Shown: in pieces, positions 6,178-11,479 of the stretch
Numbering within the stretch: the first letter of the stretch is position 1
Layout: each line of letters opens with the position of its first letter
Assembly (NCBI RefSeq): GCF_946477055.1
Contig: NZ_CAMKXG010000101.1
Location: 1 to 11,479 of the forward strand
Length of the DNA stretch: 11,479 bases
Direction: 5' to 3'
From: Lonsdalea britannica
Lineage (GTDB): Bacteria > Pseudomonadota > Gammaproteobacteria > Enterobacterales > Enterobacteriaceae
Made by a program: the position numbers and the translations under genes
The notes under the pieces: generated by a model
Seen by the model: only the letters and a program-made list of their open reading frames with translations
Told to the model about the DNA's origin: nothing
The model's database searches: none

Positions 6178-6957
6178 ATGTCTTTATCAGGTAAAGTCGC
6201 GCTGGTGACCGGCGCCGGACAAGGTATTGGCCGTGGGATCGCGCTGCGTTTGGCGAAAGACGGTGCGGATATCGCACTGGTCGATGTCAAGGACGACAAA
6301 ATCAAATCCGTCGCGGACGAGATCCGCGCGTTGGGCCGTAAGGCCGTCACCTACAAGGCCGACATCAGCGTGCGTGAAGAAGTGTTCGCCGCCGTCGATT
6401 TCGCAGAGAAAGAGCTGAACGGATTCGATATCATCGTCAACAATGCCGGTATCAGTCAGACGAAGAATCTGCTCAGCGTCACGAAAGAGGATGTGGAGAA
6501 AATTTTCGAGATCAACGTGCAGGGCACCCTGTGGGGCATTCAGGCGGCAGCAACGAAATTCAAGGCGCTTAAGCAGAAAGGAAAAATTATTAACGCCTCC
6601 TCTATCGCCGGTCACGAAGGGTTTGCCCTGCTCGGCGTCTATTCAGCCACCAAATTCAGCGTACGCGCGCTGACGCAGGCCGCCGCCAAAGAGCTGGCCA
6701 GCTTCGGCATCACCGTCAACGCTTACTGCCCCGGCGTCGTGGGCACGGACATGTGGGTCGAAATCGACAAGCGTATGGCCGAAGAAACCGGTGCTGCGAT
6801 TGGCGCGACCTACAAAAAATATGTCGACGGCATCGCGCTGGGTCGCGCGGAAACGCCCGAGGATGTAGCGGCATTTGTCTCCTTCCTCGCCAGCCCTGAC
6901 TCCGACTATATGACCGGACAAGCGCCGCTGATCGACGGCGGATTGCTGTTCAACTGA
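6178..6957 (+). CDS. budC: Short-chain dehydrogenase, (S)-acetoin-forming diacetyl reductase / 2,3-butanediol dehydrogenase type
   Basis: A 259-residue classical short-chain dehydrogenase. The cofactor site is T11-G-A-G-Q-G-I-G18. D36 at the end of the second strand favours NAD(H) over NADP(H). NNAG is at 88-91. The catalytic set is N113, S142 (in NASSIAG), Y155 and K159 (YSATK). Resemblance to Klebsiella BudC is strong: WGIQAAA, NAYCPGVVGTDMW, LASPDSDYMTGQ and the end IDGGLLFN all have counterparts. Expected chemistry is NADH-dependent reduction of diacetyl to acetoin and of acetoin to 2,3-butanediol, reversibly, in the cytoplasm. The ATG at 6178 is chosen because GAAGGAG (6165-6171) lies six bases upstream; an in-frame TTG at 6172 would have no spacing. 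No acetolactate genes (budA/budB) are adjacent, so it stands alone. Exact substrate and stereochemistry are inferred. Confidence 0.85.
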   Translation: MSLSGKVALVTGAGQGIGRGIALRLAKDGADIALVDVKDDKIKSVADEIRALGRKAVTYKADISVREEVFAAVDFAEKELNGFDIIVNNAGISQTKNLLSVTKEDVEKIFEINVQGTLWGIQAAATKFKALKQKGKIINASSIAGHEGFALLGVYSATKFSVRALTQAAAKELASFGITVNAYCPGVVGTDMWVEIDKRMAEETGAAIGATYKKYVDGIALGRAETPEDVAAFVSFLASPDSDYMTGQAPLIDGGLLFN

Positions 6958-6979
6958 TTCTCTCGCTTCAGTCCGGGAC

Positions 6980-7004
6980 GGGCGGCCACGATGCCGCCCT
7001 TTTT
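6980..7004 (+). terminator. Rho-independent terminator after the acetoin reductase gene
   Basis: GGGCGGC (6980-6986) pairs with GCCGCCC (6993-6999) around a six-base loop, followed at once by five T (7000-7004). It starts 22 bases past the dehydrogenase stop and lies just before the 3' end of the convergent Lrp-family gene. Confidence 0.85.
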
Positions 7005-7015
7005 AGCTGTTCCGA

Positions 7016-7516
7016 CTAAGACGTGGCCGTGGGCAATAACAAAGGATCGATGGAGATCTCTCTTTTCAGCGTGCGCAATGCAAACGTCGAGCGAGTATGT
7101 CGGATCCCCTTGACGCGGTAGAGCTTCTGACGGAGAAAACGCTCGTAGTGCTCGGCGTCAGCCACCACGATCTTGACTAAATAGTCGTAATCACCCGTCA
7201 CCAAATGCGCTTCCAGCACTTCGGGCATGTCCATCAGCGCCTGACCGAACTGCTCCAACATACGGTCGTCGTGATGCTCCAGCGTGATCTCGATAAAAAA
7301 GACCTCTGATGCCCCCACCGCCTTGGCATTAATGACCGCCACGTAACCCTCAATCGCCTTGGTCGACTCCAAACGTTTGAGACGCGTCCAACAGGGCGAC
7401 GACGAAAGCCCGACTTCTTCGGCCAATTCCGCCACCGTCAGGCGGCCATTACGTCGCAATGCCGATAAGATTCGCTTATCGGTCATATCCAGCGCTTTAT
7501 CTTTATTTGCCATCAT
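7016..7516 (-). CDS. Lrp/AsnC-family transcriptional regulator
   Basis: 166 residues (165 if the second ATG is used), normal for the family. The N-terminal winged helix (about 11-58) contains DMTDKRILSALRRNGRLTVAELAEEVGLSSSPCWTRLKRLE written across residues 10-50, with the recognition helix at SSSPCWTRLKRLE. The C-terminal ligand-binding (RAM) domain spans about 70-150, with the hallmark TGDYDYLVK at 107-115. The SSPCW sequence recalls DecR/YbaO-type members, but that is only a resemblance. GGTGG at 7521-7525 fits the second ATG (7513) with seven bases of spacing, and the first ATG with four. The gene is divergent from an EamA transporter, a frequent pairing in which the regulator senses an amino acid and turns on its exporter. 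A 14-bp palindrome in its leader suggests autoregulation. Confidence 0.93.
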   Translation of the reverse strand: MMANKDKALDMTDKRILSALRRNGRLTVAELAEEVGLSSSPCWTRLKRLESTKAIEGYVAVINAKAVGASEVFFIEITLEHHDDRMLEQFGQALMDMPEVLEAHLVTGDYDYLVKIVVADAEHYERFLRQKLYRVKGIRHTRSTFALRTLKREISIDPLLLPTATS

Positions 7517-7527
7517 TCCCCCACCGC

Positions 7528-7541
7528 AGCATAGCTATGCT
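7528..7541. promoter_or_regulatory. 14-bp palindrome upstream of the Lrp-family gene, candidate operator
   Basis: AGCATAGCTATGCT reads the same on both strands and ends 11 bases before the first ATG of the minus-strand regulator. With its flanks, CAGCA and TGCTT resemble the YAGHA...TDCTR arms of the E. coli Lrp site, but with six bases between them instead of five. A site just past the probable transcription start suits autorepression. The symmetry is direct; the binding protein is inferred. Confidence 0.5.
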
Positions 7542-7550
7542 TAGATTTTT

Positions 7551-7579
7551 ATTATCACCATAAATATTTACCGAATTAA
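7551..7579 (-). promoter_or_regulatory. Possible promoter of the Lrp-family gene
   Basis: On the minus strand, GATAAT (7556-7551) is a good -10 box. A weak -35, TTAATT (7579-7574), lies 17 bases further upstream in AT-rich DNA. Transcription would start just ahead of the 14-bp palindrome. No equally good promoter for the divergent transporter was found. Confidence 0.35.
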
Positions 7580-7640
7580 CGTATAAATAAAGAAAAACGC
7601 AGGAAATAATTAGCGACAACCCTCTCTATACTGAAAAAAG

Positions 7641-7700
7641 CAGCCGACTCGTCCACCGGCTGACTCTCTTCAGGCCCGCGCGGCAAACCGTAAGGTTGCC
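7641..7700. promoter_or_regulatory. Two successive hairpins upstream of the EamA transporter
   Basis: CAGCCG (7641-7646) pairs with CGGCTG (7657-7662). Then GGCAA+CC (7682-7689, one bulged A) pairs with GGTTGCC (7694-7700) around GTAA. The first hairpin would be a terminator on the minus strand, where six T follow it (complement of 7634-7639). If transcription of the transporter starts upstream, both lie in its leader. They match no riboswitch class that I can recognise. Confidence 0.35.
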
Positions 7701-7783
7701 TTCAGGCACGGATTTATCGTCACGACGGAATAGCGCGCCCCACTTTCCAGATTGATGCTCGCAGGGGATAAGAGGGAAAGATC

Positions 7784-8704
7784 ATGAATAAAATATCGCT
7801 ATTGGCTGTTCCCGGGCTCTTCCTACTCGCTCCACTGTTGTTCTCCGGCAACATGGTGGTCGCACGCTGGATCAGCCCCGAACTCCCTCCGCTTACGCTG
7901 GCTTTTGCGAGATGGCTCATCGCCGCTCTGGTGATTTTCCCTTTTATCCTGTCGCCTTTGCGCCGGGCGGTGCCGACGCTCCGCCGCCGAGGAAAAGATA
8001 TCGCGTTGCTCGTTCTGTTGGGCGGCGTGCTCAGCGTCGCACCGCAATATGCCGCAGCGCATCACACCAGCGCAGGCCATATCGCGCTGCTGTTTTCGCT
8101 ATCTCCGATCATGGTTTCCATCATTGAACGTGTGGTGTGGCGCATCCCGCTTCACTCCAACTTCTTCGTCGGCGCGAGCATCGCCTTCCTCGGTATTTGC
8201 GTGGTGGTTTTCGAAGGGAATGTTTCTCATCTGCTACAGCTGAAGTTTAATCAGGGCGACATCATCGCGTTTATCGCGGCGACCGCCTGGGCCGGATACA
8301 CGGCGCTATTACGCCAACGACCGATTGCCGTGTCGGCTTTCGTACTGCTGTGGATTATCGCAATCGGCAGCGCCGCCTTTCTGTTGCCCTTCCTTCCGCT
8401 GGAATGGCGTATGACGCAGGCAGCCCCCGTTCTCTCGGCGCATCTGCTGTACGCCATTCTGTTTCTGGCGCTGGTCGCCGGTATCGCCGCCTACAGCGTC
8501 TATTCGCGTATTGTGAGCTTACTGGGCGCGGCGCGCGCCAGCACGTCCATGTATCTGGTGCCGGTGTACGCGTTTCTGCTGTCCTCGCTATTCCTCCAGG
8601 AACAGCTGTACCTCTATCATTTGGCGGCGACCACGCTTGTGTTGTTAGGCGTAACGTTGACCACCGTACATGGCACTTCTGAGCTTAAGGTTCCCGCCGC
8701 CTGA
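7784..8704 (+). CDS. EamA-family (DMT superfamily) transporter
   Basis: A 306-residue inner-membrane protein made of two EamA repeats, at about residues 10-142 and 158-295, with roughly ten hydrophobic segments. Repeat-1 hallmarks are the early SGNMVVARWI, LTLAFARWLIAAL and ALLFSLSPIMVSIIERVV. Repeat 2 has WAGYTALLRQRP and the signature YLVPVYAFLLSSLFLQEQL, close to the usual P-x3-x-LL-x2-LFLxE. The start at 7784 follows GAGG (7772-7775) by eight bases. Members export amino acids, nucleosides or related metabolites. The divergent Lrp-type regulator suggests an amino acid or derivative, but the substrate cannot be read from the sequence. The gene appears monocistronic and ends before a strong bidirectional terminator. 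Confidence 0.92.
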   Translation: MNKISLLAVPGLFLLAPLLFSGNMVVARWISPELPPLTLAFARWLIAALVIFPFILSPLRRAVPTLRRRGKDIALLVLLGGVLSVAPQYAAAHHTSAGHIALLFSLSPIMVSIIERVVWRIPLHSNFFVGASIAFLGICVVVFEGNVSHLLQLKFNQGDIIAFIAATAWAGYTALLRQRPIAVSAFVLLWIIAIGSAAFLLPFLPLEWRMTQAAPVLSAHLLYAILFLALVAGIAAYSVYSRIVSLLGAARASTSMYLVPVYAFLLSSLFLQEQLYLYHLAATTLVLLGVTLTTVHGTSELKVPAA

Positions 8705-8740
8705 ATAGGTCGCGCACATATTATTGACGCAGAAAACAAG

Positions 8741-8769
8741 AAAGCCCGCCGACAATGTCGGCGGGCTTT
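8741..8769. terminator. Bidirectional terminator between the transporter and chemoreceptor genes
   Basis: AAAGCCCGCCGAC (8741-8753) pairs perfectly over 13 bases with GTCGGCGGGCTTT (8757-8769) around an AAT loop. It serves the plus-strand transporter (37 bases past its stop) and the convergent minus-strand chemoreceptor. The T-rich tract is better on the minus strand. Confidence 0.88.
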
Positions 8770-8839
8770 ATGATCACACTAGCGCAAGCCTTGCCCCATG
8801 TCATTCAACGCAGGACGTACGGCGCAGAACGTTACCGTC

Positions 8840-10429
8840 TTACTGGTGATGTCCCAGCGCGGCCGTGTGACGCTCCAGTTTGAAGAATGCCATCGTTTCG
8901 TCCAGATTGACCGCCTGGTCGTTCAGGGACGCACTGGCTGAGGCAGACTCTTCCACCAACGCCGCATTCTGCTGCGCGACCTGCTCCAGCTGAGTAATCG
9001 CCACATTCACCTGTTCGATGCCTTTCGCCTGCTCGGAAGAAGCCAGCGAAATTTCCTGCATGAACTCGTTAACCTTTTTGATCTCACCCACCAGCAGATT
9101 CATATCGGCCGACGAGTCAGACGCCACTTTGGAGCCCATCGAAACTTCGTTAGAGGTCTCTTCAATCAGCGTTTTGATCTCACGAGCCGAACCGGCACTG
9201 CGCTGCGCCAGATTCCGCACCTCAGCGGCTACCACGGCAAAGCCCTTGCCTGCTTCCCCGGCACGCGCCGCTTCCACGGCGGCGTTCAGCGCCAGAATGT
9301 TGGTCTGGAACGAAATGCCATCCATGATGGAGATAATGTCGTTGATCTTGTTCGAGCTGGTGGCGATGCCATCAATACGCGCGATGAGCTTGCCAAAGTT
9401 GCTGGCATTCTTCTCCGCCAGTTCAGCCACGGTCGCGGTCAACGCCATCGCGCGCTGGGTGTTCGCCGAGTTTTCGTGGACCGAAGACGTCAGCTGTTCC
9501 ATGCTCGCGGCGGTCTCTTCAACCGATGCCGCCTGCTCTTCCGTACGGGAGGAGAAGTCACGGTTAGCCGCAGAAATCTGCTGCGCGCCAGAGGCCACGG
9601 CCGCTGAAGAGTCGCGCACATCGGCAACGATTCGACGGAAGGCTTCCTGCATGTCTTTCAGAGACTGGAGCAGCTTACCCATTTCGGTATTGTGCTGCGG
9701 CGGAATGTCCAGCGTCAGCGAGCCGCCTTCCATCATGCCGAAATAGTGTCGAACGCGTTCAACCGGCGACAGTACTACGGTACGAATAAACTGAATCGAA
9801 CAGATACTCAGCAGCAGCACCACCACGAACGCTGCTATAAGGATCGTCAGGGTAGTTTTGTAGAAGCTCTCCGCTCGTACGATTTCATGGTCACCGACAG
9901 TTTGCGCAAAGTCGATGAAATTCATCAGCTTCAGGCGGAATACCTCGCCTTTCTCCGCGGCTAACGGTTCGAGTTGGCCATAAAACTGAGTCACGTCGCC
10001 CTGACTAAGTGCAACCACGATCGGATCGATAGCGGTAGATACATAATCATCGAATGCCGTATCCAGTTCCGCACGCAGCTGTCGGCCCTGAGGGGTCAAC
10101 GCCCGCGTTTTACGCAGTTCCGTCATGGTCAATTTGGCTTTGTCGACGTACGTACCCAGTTTTTTCAAGTAAGGCGCAACGGTTTCAGTATTATCTTTTT
10201 TCTCGATAGATGAAGCGATATTCATCGACAAGAGTCGGGCACTCAATAAATCGGTGTAGGTAGAAGACAGTGGAATGACCTGATCGCCCTGAATGGTATC
10301 CACTTTTTGAATTGAACTATTGCTCTGGATAGAAGAAAACAGACTAAATCCACAGAGCGCGGATAATAAAATAAAGAATATAGCGATAACGGCATATAGC
10401 CCGCTTCGAATCTTAATTCGTTCGTACAT
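8840..10429 (-). CDS. Methyl-accepting chemotaxis protein, Tar/Tsr-like topology
   Basis: A 529-residue transmembrane chemoreceptor. The first membrane helix (about 11-33) is followed by a periplasmic four-helix sensor (about 34-190, TarH type), a second helix (192-216), a HAMP domain (about 217-268) and a cytoplasmic signalling coiled coil. The tip at about 368-405 carries the conserved DGISFQTNILALNAAVEAAR and GKGFAVVAAEVRNLAQRSA sequences that contact CheA and CheW. Methylation helices flank it (around EEQAASVEETAASMEQL and NAALVEESASASASL). The C-terminus ends in HHQ and lacks the NWETF pentapeptide that tethers CheR and CheB in Tar and Tsr, so this is probably a low-abundance-type receptor needing help for adaptation. 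AAGGA lies seven bases before the ATG. A FliA promoter lies upstream, tying it to the flagellar regulon. The ligand is unknown. Confidence 0.95.
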   Translation of the reverse strand: MYERIKIRSGLYAVIAIFFILLSALCGFSLFSSIQSNSSIQKVDTIQGDQVIPLSSTYTDLLSARLLSMNIASSIEKKDNTETVAPYLKKLGTYVDKAKLTMTELRKTRALTPQGRQLRAELDTAFDDYVSTAIDPIVVALSQGDVTQFYGQLEPLAAEKGEVFRLKLMNFIDFAQTVGDHEIVRAESFYKTTLTILIAAFVVVLLLSICSIQFIRTVVLSPVERVRHYFGMMEGGSLTLDIPPQHNTEMGKLLQSLKDMQEAFRRIVADVRDSSAAVASGAQQISAANRDFSSRTEEQAASVEETAASMEQLTSSVHENSANTQRAMALTATVAELAEKNASNFGKLIARIDGIATSSNKINDIISIMDGISFQTNILALNAAVEAARAGEAGKGFAVVAAEVRNLAQRSAGSAREIKTLIEETSNEVSMGSKVASDSSADMNLLVGEIKKVNEFMQEISLASSEQAKGIEQVNVAITQLEQVAQQNAALVEESASASASLNDQAVNLDETMAFFKLERHTAALGHHQ

Positions 10430-10465
10430 TTAAAAATCCTTGGTTATTATCAGTATTCTTTGGGG

Positions 10466-10492
10466 CTATCGACTAGGTGGTTTAAATCTTTA
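10466..10492 (-). promoter_or_regulatory. FliA (sigma-28) flagellar promoter for the chemoreceptor gene
   Basis: On the minus strand TAAAGATT (10492-10485) and GTCGATAG (10473-10466) are separated by exactly 11 bases. The enteric consensus is TAAAGTTT-N11-GCCGATAA, so 7 of 8 and 6 of 8 positions match with perfect spacing. The -10 box ends 37 bases before the receptor's ATG. This is the expected class-3 flagellar control of a chemoreceptor. Confidence 0.82.
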
Positions 10493-10641
10493 ACAACCCT
10501 TTAAAACAAAAATACTTATCACGCCTAAATACAAACTCATGGATTATACGTCTACCAATAACACTAGCAGCAGGATAATAAACCAGCAAAGTCAAAACTG
10601 GGTGTGTGCATCATCGAATGAGGAAAATAAAAAAGACAATG

Positions 10642-10669
10642 AAAAAGTGCGACGAAATATTTGCCGCAC
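10642..10669 (-). terminator. Rho-independent terminator of the diguanylate cyclase gene
   Basis: On the minus strand GTGCGGC (10669-10663) pairs with GTCGCAC (10653-10647), including one G-T pair, around a nine-base loop. Five T follow (10646-10642), with more T-rich sequence beyond. It lies about 110 bases past the cyclase stop, so that transcript would have a long 3' end. Confidence 0.7.
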
Positions 10670-10778
10670 CAAATAGAGAGCCTGGGAATTATCACCTAAC
10701 TAAAATAATACTTTATTCAGTGATAACGATTGCGTCGCCTATATTTCGCACAAAATTACTTTTATAGGTTGAATAACG

Positions 10779-11479
10779 CTAAAGCCGAATACATTGATTA
10801 CGCCCTTTTTTCTTCGCCAGATACAGGGCCTGATCCGCCCCCTCTTTCAAACGCTGGGCATCGCAGGGATGTTTAGACGTGTAGGAATAAACACCGACAC
10901 TGACCGTAACAATTTTCTGCGGCAGCTGAGACCCCTGATGTTTGATAGCGCGCGTCCTCATCGCTTCAACCATCTCGTTGCCTACCAGCTCCGCCTGCCT
11001 GCCGGAAAGCCCCGGCAAAATAATCGAAAACTCTTCCCCACCGTACCGGGCGGGTTGAGCGCCTGCCGGGAGCGGGAGCGAACGAAGGATTAGCCCGATT
11101 TCAGCCAGGCAGCGGTCGCCTTCGATGTGACCATAGGTGTCGTTATAACGTTTGAAAAAGTCGACGTCGATCATCGCGAGCGCCACGTCGCCGCCCTCGA
11201 CGCCCGCCGTCGTCAGACACTGTTCCAGATAGAGATCGAACCGGCGACGATTCGCCAGCTGAGTCAGCGGATCGACCAGCGCCAGCTCTTGCAGCACCTG
11301 ATTCTGGTCTTCCACTTCCCGGTGCATCATGGAAAGCATCTCTTTGTTACGCACCGTGATACGGATCTGTTTGAGAACAAAGGTTCCCAGCAACACCAGC
11401 GAAATCAGGACCAAAAAGTTAACGGCTATCGCGGCGATATTGTCCGCCATCCAGCGCAATTGCAGCTCATTTTTATTCA
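10779..11479 (-). CDS. Membrane-anchored diguanylate cyclase (GGDEF), N-terminus cut by the window edge
   Basis: The frame stays open to the window edge: six codons precede the TTG at 11459 without a stop, so the true start lies outside. The visible 232 residues begin near a membrane helix (about residues 8-29 counted from the TTG). A short coiled linker and a complete GGDEF domain follow: LVDPLTQLANRRRFD, the metal-binding MIDVDFFKRYND, the active site R-Y-G-G-E-E-F at 138-144, and TVSVGV. The domain makes cyclic di-GMP from two GTP and should be active. The RxxD inhibitory site usually placed five residues before the GG is replaced by P-A-G-A. A periplasmic sensor probably lies in the missing part. 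The stop is TAG at 10779-10781. Its position beside a chemoreceptor suits a motility or biofilm role, by inference. Confidence 0.9.
   Translation of the reverse strand, partial: NKNELQLRWMADNIAAIAVNFLVLISLVLLGTFVLKQIRITVRNKEMLSMMHREVEDQNQVLQELALVDPLTQLANRRRFDLYLEQCLTTAGVEGGDVALAMIDVDFFKRYNDTYGHIEGDRCLAEIGLILRSLPLPAGAQPARYGGEEFSIILPGLSGRQAELVGNEMVEAMRTRAIKHQGSQLPQKIVTVSVGVYSYTSKHPCDAQRLKEGADQALYLAKKKGRNQCIRL

Larger units (their letters stand above)
10430..10778. other. Intergenic region between chemoreceptor and diguanylate cyclase genes
   Basis: About 350 AT-rich bases with no gene. It holds the FliA promoter and ribosome site of the chemoreceptor at its left end and the terminator of the cyclase gene near 10642-10669. 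The two minus-strand genes therefore appear to be separate transcription units. I saw nothing else structured in it. Confidence 0.6.

Noticed and set aside
9018..9746. 242-codon plus-strand frame opposite the chemoreceptor
   Set aside because: Antisense to the highly conserved signalling domain. Its A/S-rich sequence mirrors that coiled coil, and no ribosome site or family is apparent.
11457..11459. TTG as the true start of the diguanylate cyclase
   Set aside because: The frame runs on upstream without a stop to the window edge, and the membrane helix would sit at an unusually bare N-terminus; the gene is more likely truncated.

Overview
The window looks like chromosomal DNA of a motile, Gram-negative gammaproteobacterium, most likely in the Enterobacterales. 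The signs are a periplasm-spanning Pqi/MCE system, an E. coli-type chemoreceptor with a FliA (sigma-28) promoter, a BudC-like acetoin reductase and moderate GC with enteric-style codon use. A soft-rot or woody-plant genus (Pectobacteriaceae) would fit, but I cannot fix the genus from this sequence. Bases 1-31 are not biological: they match the 3' end of the Nextera (Tn5) read-2 adapter, so the window begins at an untrimmed contig end.

Layout: 32-833 is AT-rich with no convincing gene, apart from one weak small ORF. A TetR/AcrR regulator with an AefR-like C-terminus (905-1522, minus) has its own terminator. It is divergent from a plus-strand operon-like run: a small putative exported protein (1728-2066), two half-length PqiA proteins (2091-2720 and 2713-3336), the MCE protein PqiB (3333-4988) and the lipoprotein PqiC (4985-5593). 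The four pqi genes overlap by 4-8 bases. A 30-bp near-perfect inverted repeat (1586-1615) lies between regulator and operon and is the natural candidate operator. By family knowledge, PqiA sits in the inner membrane, PqiB bridges the periplasm and PqiC sits at the outer membrane, moving lipids or maintaining the envelope.

After a hairpin terminator and about 580 bp without a gene comes a stand-alone short-chain dehydrogenase resembling (S)-acetoin/2,3-butanediol dehydrogenase (6178-6957) with a good terminator. An Lrp/AsnC regulator (7016-7516, minus) is divergent from an EamA-family (DMT) transporter (7784-8704). A 14-bp palindrome in the regulator's leader suggests autoregulation, and the pairing suggests metabolite export. 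A perfect 13-bp hairpin then separates the transporter from a convergent methyl-accepting chemotaxis protein (8840-10429, minus), which has a clear FliA promoter. The window ends inside a minus-strand membrane diguanylate cyclase (10779 to the edge), truncated at its N-terminus, with an intact GGEEF site but no recognisable inhibitory I-site.

The most interesting part is the TetR / exported small protein / split-PqiA / PqiB / PqiC locus. No tRNA, rRNA, CRISPR array, insertion sequence or prophage gene was seen.
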